In this document: piece by piece, positions 20,008 to 32,900 of the stretch
How the letters are laid out: each line of letters begins with the position of its first letter
Position numbering within the stretch: position 1 is the stretch's first letter
DNA from: Trichobilharzia regenti
Lineage: Eukaryota > Platyhelminthes > Trematoda > Strigeidida > Schistosomatidae
Assembly: GCA_944472135.2 (NCBI GenBank)
Contig: OX235263.1
Coordinates: 2,835,517-2,899,516 of the forward strand
Direction: 5' to 3'
Length of the DNA: 64,000 nucleotides
Program-made: the position numbers and the translations under genes
Notes under the pieces: model-generated
Seen by the model: only the letters and a program-made list of their open reading frames with translations
Told to the model about the DNA's origin: nothing
The model's database searches: none

Positions 20008-22366
20008 ACAGAAGTATATCTATATACTGGTGGAACTCGCTTCAAGGGAAGATGCAAACAAAACCAACTGAGGGCATTTGGAATGATGACAGAAAACTCT
20101 CTTCCAGCGGTGCCTTTCTCAAATTTATTTTTTATTTATTAAAGAGGCTTTGTCCTCTATCTCAGGATTCGGGTCTCGTGTCGGTGTGGCAAGTTTAACT
20201 TCTAGGCCCAGAGTGAGTGCATCAGTCAATATTCTAGCACAGGACGGAAGAACATTCAAACGGAATATATCAATTAGTCATCCTGTTGTCAGAAACATAA
20301 ACAGGACGCTGGCATTCTGAACAGAAGATGTGTAGTACTGTCAGTTTCTAACGTGGAGACGTTGACAATATTAAGCTACAATCCCAGTGACCAGAAATAG
20401 GTGTCGGCGAACTAACCGTTCATACTGTTGGTCCTTGCATGTCCACCAGATGTTCACATTAATCGTATTCTCAGTAGACCTTCCAAATAAAAGTCTGTTA
20501 TAGAATCTCATAATGTTGCTCGTTTAGCGTTGGATGAAGAGATATATAGTCGTACTGCCCGGTTTCAAATAAGCATTCTCATGACAGCGAAATCGGTTTG
20601 CACCTTCTTGAGTATTGTGTGGCGTAGGATGGATAAACTATGAATCATTCTGTTTCCAGACCGAAAAGAACAAAAAATTCACCAGTTGCTGAATCATTAA
20701 TACTTCTCTGTCTGTTTAACTGGATACTAACTTCTGTGGCGAGCCTCTTGCAGATTATATTGCTTAAAACATCGTTTGTGGTAAACTAAGAAACGATTTA
20801 TGACCCATTTTTATACTTTTGTGAGCAGCCCACCATACCGACCAAATGTAATGTAACGCTCAGTCGTTACGCGCACTTTCGACAAATTCTAACAATAAAG
20901 GAGACTGGGGTTATGTCGTATGAATTGTTTTAACTTACGCAAAGTGTTCTTACTGTCATTACTCCATTACATTTCCTTGTGTATATACATATCTTGTGTC
21001 AGTGAAAAGTTTTAAACATGCTTACTACATGTACACATTATTAACATATTCATGGTGCCTGTCATCTGGAGTCCCTCATGTTCATTAAGTGGGAATTTAT
21101 TATTATAAGACACATTTTATTGTTGTATGAAAGAATTGACTACAAGTATAGTGTAGAACCTAAATATGGGTGATGGAAGTATCATACTTCGGCGAACGGC
21201 AGTATTACCTTCGGTATCTTTATTCCGTGGAGACTCCGTCATCTGACTCCATAAACCTACTCAAGCTCATGGCTAAACTCCCCAATCACGAATGAATTAG
21301 CTCAGTGGAAAGCCGTAGTACTAACCCTCTGAGATAAGTGAAGCGAACCGATATTCTAAGAGAAGTCATCTCTAGAGCAAAGCGGATATAAGATCAGTTC
21401 AACACAGAACCTTATGGGCACTCTGAAGTAGTTAGTGAAGAAGAAGTTCAGAAACACAAGACAAGCAGCCAAGCGTAAACCATATCTTCTTTGAGGTTAA
21501 ATGTCTGTCTATACCCATTGAACGATAATGAATGATGAATACTCCCCCTGCTCGCTGACTGGGTTTCTTCGCCACCGCGACTTCAAGGAAACGTTCAAGC
21601 TTTACGACTGCCTCCTATGATTACACTTTGTTGGTGAACAATTTGGGTAGTTACCTTGATGGAAAAGTAGGTTAGTGAGGCCTCATGTGGACTAGTTTTC
21701 AAATTACCACATCGGCCGCCACTTTGAGAAGGGTTTTGACAGTGGCTGCAAAGAATGAGAGAACTCCATGTACCAACAGGTCGTTCCAGAGTTACGTAGT
21801 CCCCACCTTTTCTGCATCATTTCTTGATATGGCGCGCCAGGAATGCTTCTACTGCCGTTCATTGAGGTATTGCCGTAACGCTGCAATTTGAGCCTGTAAA
21901 AATGGTGCATTTTTCACATAGATTTCATTTTCCATGCTTAAACATATTTATGTGGAAACTTAGGAGGAATCTTCTAGTGGCTTCTTCGGAGGACTCCTCG
22001 CACTCTTGAAAGCCTGGGAAATTGACTATTTTGGCTAGCTGAACGACTTCGAGCTCTCCTCTAGATGGTGACGACTAGAAATAACTCTCACGGTAATTAG
22101 GTGTATCCCTTGTTAAACCCCAGCTTTTACCACACTGCCCGCTGAGTCTTTGGCCTGACTCATCTAACCTGATGGCCGGACAGTTCTTGGAACAGGCATC
22201 TTGGCCACCTAAAAGGTGTCATTTTAGGTGGCATCTTGGAACATAAGGGTGTAATACACAACGATCCTCAGGCTATAAGTGAACTCCTCAGTGAGTGGTT
22301 TTGCAATGACACCAGAGTGCACCCGACCCCAAATTTCCAAATGACCTGCAAAAGTAACCACAAATG
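20008..22366. other. Non-coding stretch with LINE tails
   Basis: No convincing coding sequence is seen. Tail-like motifs occur at ~20125-20145 (T/A-rich repeat, minus orientation), ~21053-21125 (TGGTGCCTGTCATCTGGAG, then a TTATTATT tail) and ~21890-21960. A diverged piece of CR1-like pre-RT coding sequence lies at ~22255-22366, just before the next LINE. Confidence 0.45.
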
Positions 22367-23954
22367 AGGAGAAATAGATTTTAATATACAAAATATAGAC
22401 TCAGCGATTAAGACATTGAAGTCAAATGGCAGTACTGGAACAGACGACATACCATCTGTCATATACAAAAATGGTAGCACGGAAATGGTAGTCTTGTTAC
22501 TTAGAATATTTACTCTGTCACTGGAAACTGGAACTTATCCTGAAGTGTGGAAAACCACATACATACTACCTAAGCACAAAGCAGGGGCCAAAACCAGTGC
22601 ATGCAACTATAGACCTATTAATATAACACCGGTAATATCACGAATAATGGAGAAAGTGGTTAAAGACCAAGTGTCAGACAACTTACTAGAACATGAACTT
22701 GTCAATCTATCACAACACGGATTCCTCAAAAAGAGATCATGTGCGACCTGTCACATAGACTTTTTCAATGAAGTTACACGAAGCAGAGACAACAGAGAAC
22801 TAGTAATTGTGCTATATTTCGATATAACAAAAGCCTTTGATAGAGTCCCCCATAATCTGCTAGTCATCAGGTTATGCTCACTAGGGATATGTGACCCTCT
22901 CCTGAGCTGGATAAAATCATTTCTCTGTGGCCGAAGTCAGATAACAAAAGTTGGCTCGATAATGTCAAGGCCAAAACCTGTAAGTAGTGGTGTAATCCAG
23001 GGAAGTGTATTAGGCCCACTCCTATTCATAATATATTTAAACAGTATCTGTGAATGCTATAGTGTTGGTAAACCAATACTATATGCGGATGACTTAAAAG
23101 TGACCTATAAATGCAAGAACACAGATCTCGGAATAACAGTAAACGCCATACAGCAAGAATTAGAAAAAATGGACAGATGGTGTGACACCTGGCAACTCCA
23201 GTTTAATGTCGACAAATGTGGCTGGCTCTGCATAGGTTGCAACAATTTAGAACTTGACCTGACAATTCAAGGCCATGCACTCTTACGACTGGAATCTGTA
23301 TTGGACCTAGGACTGAAATACTCACATGACTTATCATTTTCTGAACATATCTCCAAACAAGTGTCAAAGTCACGCAGACTTATCGGCTTTCTACTCAAGA
23401 ACTTTTACAGAAATGAGTCCAGAATTCTGTTGTACAAGGTTTGTGTGCGTCCTTTATTTGATTACTGTTCATTCATGTATACTAGTATACGCATAGAGGA
23501 CAAATTGAAAGTCGAGGGAGTGCAGAGGTACTTCACGTCAAAATTACTCGGAACCGAAAATGGTGCGAACTACTCCACTAGATGTGACACCCTAGGATTA
23601 GAAACACTATGGCTAAGACGCCTGAGACTAAACTTAACACTTTACTATAAGCTTCTAAACCACTTAGTTTTTACCTCTACTAATGGCATTCGACTTTCAG
23701 ATGACAGTGTCTACAAACTAAGACACACTAAGGGTACAGTAGCTATCGAACAATGTAAAACAGCTACCAGGCAAAAGTTTTATTTGATTAGGTATGCACA
23801 GATATGGAATAAACTACCAATGGAAATGCGTCAAGCAGGTACATTGGCCTCATTCAAAAAAGTGCTTAACGACAAACTACACGAGTTTGCAAACGACAGT
23901 AGTCCTAGTTCCTATCTGAGAGCCTCCGAAATTATAGGTCCATTTAATGTATAA
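22367..23954 (+). CDS. CR1-like reverse transcriptase (5'-truncated LINE copy, open frame)
   Basis: The open frame extends from about 22367 to a stop at 23954; the first ATG is at 22416. It carries YRPINITPV, YFDITKAFDRVPH (motif A), SGVIQGSVLGPLLF (motif B), YADDLKVTY (motif C, catalytic YADD) and the family C-terminal region. It is the same family as the minus-strand copy at 3790-5775. The endonuclease and ORF1 regions are absent, with a broken remnant just upstream, so it is a typical 5'-truncated insertion. The RT frame is uninterrupted, which suggests a younger copy than the one at 9080-10650. Confidence 0.9.
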
Positions 23955-24840
23955 GCTCAAATACTACACCTGTTGTTTTTGCCTATATTTATAATTTTAG
24001 ATAAAACATTAACGATTAAGATACTTACCCTCAAACAGACAAGAAGTTTCGTTTGTAAAACTTCTACCCAACACAATAAGTGGAATAAAATGGACATAAA
24101 CCGACAACATGAAAAAGATATAACTCACCACAACATCACATGGACAGATGTACGCTCGTCGGACATCATATGTGCCCCACCAACTACAACCCAACATTCC
24201 TGAGATAATGTGATGAACTTATATCCGTAATGTTGCTGAGCAGTCAATATCCACAACTCCTGCCGTAACAACTAAAATTCAAAAACCTTCCTCACGAGAA
24301 GTAAATACCCACAAGCAGTAGAAATCCATTAATTAATCCGTCTACAGCTTATGTACTTTACTCCCAACAATGACATTGCGGATCAAATGAGATAAACACA
24401 TCACTGATTTCATAATAACACATCAATGAACTATAACTCAAGGATTCTGCACACAACAAAATTATGTATGAAAACTGACTTCAAGCTTTATTTTTTTCCC
24501 AGGCACTTATAACCCATTCACCAATGACCTGGTTTTTTTGTTAATGCGAAGACAATACTTCTGTATTTCCTGATGTGTTGCACTCACTGACAATCTAGCG
24601 GATTTTTCCAACTATGCACAGAAACGATTGTACATAAGTGAAAAGGATGTTTTATACTATTGGGATTAACATTTATCAAGTGTATGTATAATCTCCAGTT
24701 TACATGTTAAACATATTCTGCTATCGACTGTAAATTGTGACTGAATAATATGGTTCTATTTCTGTAACAATTTGATGATGCCTGTAAACTGGCGTCCCTC
24801 ATGTACTGTATCATGAGAATAAATTTATTTATTTATTTAT
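23955..24840 (+). mobile_element. 3' UTR and tail of the CR1-like LINE
   Basis: The segment matches the 3' UTR of the minus-strand copy (for example 24480-24560 against 2945-3025). It ends after a conserved tail (GATGCCTGTAAACTGGCG) in a short (TTTA)n run at about 24824-24840, typical of LINE 3' termini. Confidence 0.7.
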
Positions 24841-26020
24841 CCCTTTCTGCGCGAGACTAAATTACGCCATTCAATGGCGTTCTCCTCGTTGACCGTAGTC
24901 GATTGTGTTTGCCCACCATCCACCGGAGTGGATGGGGCGTGATCTACAGGTCCTTGGGCGTCTTTAGCTGCGGGTTTTCGGCCCCCGGTACGCCTCTTCT
25001 TCGTGTATCAGGAACGTGCATTGTCTTGTCGGTGACGCTAGTCACGTCATCGGTGTCTGAGCAGTAGTCGCTCTTCTACTGTAGTCGAAGACACTTGCAG
25101 TCCTGGGGCTTTAGAGCTCCACTGAGAGTGGCAATGGCTTCTCTTTACTAAATTTAGTTGTAATACAGAATCCATTGCACAGATAGTTCGCCAGAGGTTT
25201 GCTGCTGTGATTTTACACTTCAGGAGTTAGGTTTGCGCGTATGCTGTGAAATTATTTCTGTTGTCTCTTGCAGTTTTCACACAGCAATCCTTCTTCAAAT
25301 GGAAGTTGGCAAATAAATTCCATAGCGATTCCCTTTGATAAACATGCTTTTCACAGTGAAATGCGACAAAAAGATTCAAGTGTGGCCTTATATATATCAT
25401 CTTTATAAGTCAGTGACAATAAACAACCAACCAACAACGAAAATGGATATATATAACTACTAAGTTATAGGAACACAACTTCCTGTAATTAAACAGACTG
25501 AAAACTGAAACATTAAGTAACTATAATACGAATAAACTGATTCGAAGTTAAACTATAGACTTTTGAGGCGTATAACACAACAAAGGCCGAAATTAAACAA
25601 GAGATTGTAAAATTCAGCCCTTTTTCAAAGTTCAAACTCATTGGCTGAGAAATTCCAACTTTGTCTACTTGTGATCTAGGACTATGCTCATCTCTGAATT
25701 TGGTTATTGTCTGCTTCACGTTGAGATGGTAGACAACAATCGTTATGGCCCTTTCAGAACAGCTTCAGGTCATACATCCAGTTGCCACCAATAAGTTGCA
25801 ATTTAACATTTAGTTTATCGGCCTTTGTAAAGATTTGAATTAATTTCAGTATAGATTTTGCTAATTGTCTTTCCAAACGTCGGTTAGTGACAAAATTTAC
25901 GTTGCAAATAATCCAAACACGCACAAAAACCCATAATACTTATTTCAAAAGTTTGGAAGCAGATGATTGGATTTTGAATATTAGGCGCAGAATCATCTTG
26001 TACGCTACCTTCAGATTGGT
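24841..26020. other. Unassigned stretch, first 300 bp GC-richer
   Basis: From 24841 to about 25135 the base composition is richer in G and C than the flanks and a short minus-strand frame is open, but I recognise no protein. The remainder is AT-rich with no supported feature. Confidence 0.4.
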
Positions 26021-26695
26021 AAGGAAGGAAAGAGGCTCCGTCCTTGTCTATGGCTCTGAAACATGGCCAATACGAGTTGAAGACATGAAAAGGTTGACTG
26101 TTTTTGATCATAGATGTCTACAATCTCTTTCTCATGTTAGGTGGTATAGTAAGGTAAGTAATGTTGACGTTAGGCGTAGTGTTGGGCAGGCAAAGAGGGA
26201 AAATCAATCGACGAGGCTATAAAGTTACATAGATTGAGATGGCTAGGTCACGTGCTGCGCATGCCTAACCATCGCCTCCCCCGACGAGCATTACTAACTG
26301 ATATAGGTGGAGGTTGGAAAAGAGTAAGTGGTGGCCAAACAAAAACATGGCCTCATCAATCTATTAAATCCTTGACAGTTAAACTGAGTCGGTCAGGTAG
26401 GGAGATGCAGACTTCCGGGTTGGGGGCCTCGGGACTCTAGGAATCAATGGCTGGAGACAATAGGTGACATGGCTCAAAATCGTTGTCAATGGCGCAGATG
26501 CATATTCAGTCTCTGTAATCTTTCACATTCCTTTCTACGATTACCCATTCTGTTTCACTCTTATACTTGTCAGACTGTATTGATTCTCTTCACTCATCTT
26601 CCTGTCTACCTCTGTGTGCCATTTGGAACGTGGCAACTCGAAGTGCTGCACTTCGGTGACAAGTTCTATGTTGAATCCAGACAGACACAGTAGTC
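26021..26695 (+). pseudogene. RTE-A LINE 3' fragment
   Basis: The fragment matches the C-terminal RT region and 3' end of the RTE element at 42850-43480, with residues such as LVYGSETWPIRVEDMKRLT and [20 protein letters not shown]. Frameshifts break it near 26190 and 26400. It ends in the family's GAATCCAGACAGACA tail. Confidence 0.82.
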
Positions 26696-26825
26696 CGTTG
26701 GTCGATAGCCAGCCGGATATCACGTTTACTAAGCCAAAGGTGACGCAAGTTGGCAAATGCCAAACGCGCCTTCAGCGACCAACCCGTTGGCGTTGATTGA
26801 TGTACCTTCCAAAATAAGTAAAGTA
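26696..26825 (-). mobile_element. Inverted RTE-A fragment
   Basis: Minus-strand sequence resembles the region of the RTE RT around 42655-42800 (FTYLGS-type block onward). It directly abuts the plus-strand fragment, giving a small head-on inversion. Confidence 0.6.
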
Positions 26826-27044
26826 AGTTGTCAACACGCTCTACCACTTTACTAAGGTTTCCACCATTTTGAAACCTTTGACTTATGTGACAATAGAATG
26901 AAAGTGGGATGTTTCTAAATGCCTTTAGCGTTTTTAATTGCAGCCAGTTAATTTAAGAATTTAATCCAGTCTCATATAATTTACTCGGGACAACTCTTCG
27001 TAGCGTTGTACAGAATCTGTACCAGGTAACTACTTTACTTTGCT

Positions 27045-28025
27045 GATTTTACTGTCTTTCTTGGCGTTGACGCTGACAAAGTGCAGAGTCTTCTAAACAC
27101 CTTGACAGGTTGCAATCTACGGATGTTTGGCATGCAATTCGCTCCCGCCAAATGTAAGATGATGTTACAGGAGTGGACCACACTGACTCCTAGTTTAGGA
27201 ATAGGAAGGGAAGTGGTAGAGCACGTTGACCGCTTCACTTATTTGGGATTTACCATCGGCCAATGCCAACGGGTTGATCTCTGACGAAATCTCAGCACGG
27301 ATACCGAGGAATAGTTTCGCATATTCCAGTTGGCTATCGACCAAAGGGCGTGTGTACTGCTCATCAGTCCGCTCCATCCTCCTCTATGGCTGTGAGTGAA
27401 ACTTGGCCGTTGAGAGTGGAAGACATGAAAAGGCAGGCTAGCTGTCTTTTATCATAGGTGCCTGCGTTGTATTTCCCGTGTGCAGTGGTGTAATAGGGTG
27501 AGCAATATTGAGGTTAGGCGTCGAGTGCTAGATAAGAGGAGAGAAATCAATCGATGAGGCTGTGAAATTACATCGACTGAGATGGTTAGGACATGTGTTA
27601 CCTATGCCTAGTCATCGCCTTCATCGACGGGCAATGTTAGTTGACACATCATGGATCAGGCTGGAAAAGAGCTAGCCAGTGGCGGTCAAACCAAAACATG
27701 ATACCAGTCAATGAAATGCACAACAGTTAGTTTAAGCCAACCAGCGATATGGGTAGGTGTAGACTTCCTGACTGGTTGGGGGTCAAAATCGTTCCCAATG
27801 GCTAGTGCAGATGCATCCACTCCTTGTGACTTATGATTATCAATGAAACTAAATTGTTCTTCGTTATTACTATTCCTTTGTTTCACACCTCTGTTTACTG
27901 TCTCTATTATGCATTTCTTCTACTTTACTCTGTTGCTTTGTGTGCTACGTGGAGTGGAGTGTGGCGACTTGAACTGCCGTGCATATGTGCAAAGTTCTAT
28001 GTCGAAAACAGACGGACAGACAGAC
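27045..28025 (+). pseudogene. RTE-A LINE 3' fragment, degenerate
   Basis: The order is as in the RTE C-terminal region: LNTL..CNLRMFGMQFAPAKCKMM near 27085, FTYLG at ~27235, a WPLRVEDMK-type block near 27410 and [12 protein letters not shown] sequence near 27580. It ends with the AAAACAGACGGACAGACAG tail at ~28000-28025. Many indels are present. It lies ~135 bp upstream of the first parvin coding exon. Confidence 0.75.
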
Positions 28026-28181
28026 TGACTGATTTTACTAGAACCGAAACTGTGTTCTTCATTTTTCAAATTTCATATTAGCGTAAATAATCTTTTCACT
28101 TCTTTTTTTTTTAACCAAATTTGTCTAAGTGGTTCATCTTTTTATTTTGTTTCTTTTCAGTACACCTAACCCCCTTTCAAA

Positions 28182-28397
28182 ATGACCACCTTGGCAGGAT
28201 TAAAAAGTCATGATTCTATTCTTTCAAAATTGGATACATTTAAACGAAAGAAAAAAGCTCGTTTAGAAGTTGAAGAATTGACTAAAGAAAGTCGTCAAGC
28301 GATTGAAATGGCAGTCAGTGCATTGTCTACAGATGATCCTAAACAATATCAATTAGAAGAAGGACAAGAACGTTCATTTATTGAAAAATCCTCTCAA
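28182..28397 (+). CDS. PARV: Parvin coding exon 1
   Basis: It encodes residues 1-72. A polypyrimidine-TTTTCAG acceptor at 28160 lies 21 bases before the ATG, so this exon has an upstream splice partner: either a 5' UTR exon or a trans-spliced leader. The donor is CAA|GTATAC and ends in phase 0. Confidence 0.88.
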
Positions 28398-29886
28398 GTA
28401 TACATGCTGCCGTTATTTAAAAAAAATAAATTTTATTGTGTTTATAGAATTCTGAAAGTGTTAAAAATCTATTGGAAAAATTATTAACATGGATTAATAA
28501 TGAACTCTCGGAACAACGTATTCTTGTCAGAGATATACAAGAAGACTTATATGATGGTCAACTTTTACAAAAATTAGTTGAAAAATTAGCCAAGATAAAA
28601 TTAGATCACCCTGAATTAACGCAATCCGAAATTGGACAACTTCAACGTTTACGTGTAAAATGCAAAATAAAAAAAATAGTATTCAACTTAACCTTTTTTT
28701 TCCCCTATTAGGGTGTTTTACAAACAGTCAATGAGATACTTCATGTTTCTGAAAGTTGGGCTAGTCAACGATGGACTGCTGAACGTATTCATCAGAAGGA
28801 TTTAGTCGCTATTCTACGTCTACTGGTTGCTATTGCTCGTCAGTTTGAACCACAAATGCGATTTCAACCGGGTATTTTCCTTACTGTTATCATAGCTCGT
28901 AAATTAAACGGTAAATTGGAGTATCGTTATGAAAGAGAATACATCACGGAGTTTACTGAAAAACTACCGGGTTAGTTGTTTTGTTTTTTTTGTTTCGTGT
29001 GTAATTATAATTATTCCGGTTTTAAAGAACGAGTCCGGTTTTCTTGTTAACGTGTCCTTTATCACTTATGTCTTATGTGAACGTTACTATGGATGTTGTT
29101 ATTTCTATAGGATAATCTTTGTTGATGTCTATAGCCTAGAGTCTTAGCATACTCAAAGCTCGCTAATATGATTGTGAATGAGTTGTGTAAATCTTGGTAG
29201 GTGTATTAATAGGCTTTTGTGTACTAAATTGTGCGTTAGTGGTTCAGCGGTAGAATCTGACCAACCAGACAGGTCGTTCGGGATTCGATCCTTGGGCAAC
29301 GCACTCCTATACTTCGGTAAGCCGGTAGTAAGGTTGGTAAAGAAAGAAGGTTGGGCGTGAGGCTAGCAACCCTACCCTGTAAAAATAAAAAAAACCCACT
29401 GCTACCGAGAATTCAAAGCTTTAACTTGAAGTTCTAAGTTCCACTCGGAACGTAAGGGAATAAAATAATAATAACAATAAATACTAAATTGGTTTGCAGG
29501 GTGAACGATTTCACTTAAAATTGTTGAGATACTAGTGTAACGGGAGAAGGTAACGTACTGGGTAACGGACCTTTTTTAATAAGGAAAAGCATCATATTTG
29601 TACATTCTTAGCCGCATTAATGTTCGACCGGGTGAGAGGAGAATAAATTGTTGCGATTGGTTGACGACTGACTCAAGGTTAATAAGTCCAATGAGGTTAT
29701 TTCATTTCCACAACGTAAAATAAATCCAGATTTGAGGAGAGTAGACACTTCTACCTCTGTAGTCAGTCGTTGAATTAGAATGTTGATTTCAATTTTGACC
29801 GCTTATCAATCTGCATCACGCCACAATAGCTTCGTTCCTAGCGGTCTGTGTCACTGGACCGATGCTGTGTATGCTTGTCAGTGCAG

Positions 29887-29932
<46 letters not shown>

Positions 29933-32900
29933 CTTCAAGCTGAAGCTTTGAATTCTCGGTAGCAGTGGTTTCATTTTTTACTGGATGGGGTTGCTAGCCT
30001 CATGCCCAACCTTCCTTCTTTACCGGCCTTATTACCGGCTTACCAAAGTCTAGAAGTGCGTCAGTCAGGGATCGAGCTCCAGACCAAGTGCGCATGGTTG
30101 GCGAGTGTCCTACCGCTAAACCACCAACGCATATATATATATATATATAAACGGTGTGAATGGTCCATCTGGGATAAAAGGCAATCGAGTTGTTGCACAG
30201 CAATTGAGGTCTTCTAGAAGGCTAAAATGAGTGTTCGTTTCTTCCTAAAATCAGTGTATAATTACCAAACCATTAGGTACGTCATTCTATAAATAAACTG
30301 GTTGGTCCTGCCAACAGTCATATACCGATATCAGGGACTAAACCATACATAGGCTAATTACATGCCTTAAAACAGTGAAATTACGAATGGCCTATTATAG
30401 TAGTTACAGAACCGTAGTAGTTCTAGAGCTAATACATGGAGTTATGCCCTGACCTATAATAGAATACGTGCATTTATTTGAACAGAACCAACTGGAAACG
30501 GTTTCGACTATCACTGTTGAATTCTGAGATGATTCGGAATAACTTTCCTGATTGTAGCTGATCTTGTGGTGGCGACTTTTAATTTGTCGGTAAATGATTA
30601 TCTGTCTACCTTAAAAGAACGGGTATTGGGGAATTAAGATTCAATTTCAAAGATGTGAACCTGTTTATTTTCAACGTTTTGATTTGGAATACCCCGACAG
30701 CATACAGAATCTCTTGAACACCCTGAGCGAAAATATGATGGGTATATTTGGCATGCGGCTGGCAGCTGTCAAATTTAAAGTGATTCTAAGGGAACTGTCT
30801 GGAGTGCATCTCCTCATTTAATAGGGACGGTGAGTAAACCAGATGAATGTGTTTACCACATCTCTTAAGTGGTTCAAAAAACATTATTATTCCTCTGGGT
30901 TGCTATTGAAATATAGGGCTTCAATAACACGCCTTCACTTTGTTCTATTTTCTGCTGTTCTCTTTAGCCGGGCCCACAGTTGCCCATAATCTCCCATCTC
31001 CTCACAAGGTCTCCTCCATGTAACCCTTGGACCAGCCTTTTGTCTCCGATTCGGGTTCCGCTCGAGAGTGTTTCTGGTGCGCGACATCATTCCACTGTCT
31101 AATCCATCTCCATTTTCTTCTGCATATTTATTTATTGAGTAATCGACTCTTGGTTAGTTTGTTCCCGTAGTTTCTTGTCGCTGATTCTTTCTGGCCAACC
31201 ATTTGATCTTCAGTATGGAGCCAGCAAAGGTACCCTGTTGGAAATGCTATTCATGACACGCGTGTCAAGTTTCTGACCCATATAGAAGAACTGATTGACT
31301 TCACACTTGTGTTGAAAGTCCGAATCTTGTCATTTATACTGAGTGCAGAAAATTTCGAAACTGAAGGCTTGGTACTCAGATAAATTCTCAATTCCATAGA
31401 CCTATGGATATGGATCGAATTCATCGATCAATAGAAGAATAGGTCACACGATTAAAAAGTCAACTTTCAGATGAATCAGAGGTTCACTGTCAAAACAACT
31501 GGATACAATCACAACGGGATCTCCGGAGACAGTGGTTAGGACTCTCGCCGACCATGCACATGGTCCGAGGTTCGATCCCCTGCCGACGCACACCTGATAT
31601 CTATGGTAGGCCTGGAGAATTTGGGCTACCGATATCCATCCTGAAAATTCCATACTTTTACCAAAAATACAGTGTGGAATCAAGCTGTAATCAAAAATAA
31701 ATAAGATAAAATAATGAACAATTCATAGTGAAGGTCATGGGAAGTGACAAATGTGTCAGTCACAAGGAATTTCTAAAGTTTACTTCACATTGAAATTACC
31801 GGTGAAGTTGTTGTCCAAAATGATAATAAAATCTGTAGAATTAAAACCAACCAACCTACCTTAAGACATCCACTTGAGCTCCAAATCTTCACTGTTTCAA
31901 GGGGAGTACTGTCTGAAACTTGAACTTACTGTATGAAGTTATTTAAGTGCTTATGCCCATAATCCACATTGTCCCATCTGTTCAATCTTAAGGGGTAGAA
32001 TACGAAAATTCACTCTTTCCTTCTTTAATTACACTTCGCATTCATGCGATATACATTTATTCGTTTGCAGTACAATGTATGTTTTTTTTTTCTATTCTTA
32101 TATGAAGCTGGCAATCCACTCGATGCCATCTCTGAACATCATATGGTTTTACAGGCTGTCGTGGCCTTTATCAATGCGTATTTAGAACAAGTTGGCTTCC
32201 ATGTGACTGATCTCTCCAAAGATGTAAGTTTTCATTCTCACTTTGGAGGTTGGATTATATCAAATTTGGTAATTATTAGATGTACTGTAAAACGTTAACT
32301 TTTGGTTAGTATTTTTATCACGTATTCAACTTTTATTTGGAGAACTATATAAAAGACATCTCGTTAGTGCGGGTCACACACACATCCAGAGTATCTATAC
32401 ACAATCCAACCTACTAGGCAAACATGTATCAGAATTGATTTTTCCTTCATGAACAAGTTTATGGCTTCTCTTTTTATTGCGGTGTGAGAGATTTCCTGAA
32501 CGGTGATAGGATACATTTGGTGTGTCGGTGGCACAGCGGTTAGGACGCTCGCCGACCATGCACATGTTCCGGGGTTCGATTCCCGGCCACCGACGCACCT
32601 TGTTTTACCTCGCTAAGCCAGAAATAAAAGCTGGTAAAGAGGAAAGGTTGGGCATTAGGCTAGCAACCCCATCCTGTAAAATAAACACTGCTACAGAAAG
32701 TTCAGGCCTCTAGCTTGAAGCCCTATGTTCCACTGGGGAACGTGAAGGAAAAAAATAGGATACATTTACTTTCCAACTGGTTGATGCAAATTCATATAAT
32801 TGTAATCATAAAGAATAGAACTTTCAGCGTTCTTTTTATACAAATTGCAACAATTTAGCTACTTTTTTACAGATGTGTACATACATAAAATTTAAAATAA

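Noticed and set aside
24841..25135. GC-richer stretch with a short minus-strand frame
   Set aside because: No motif or homologue is recognisable and there is a stop within ~60 codons; possibly a LINE 5' region of another family.
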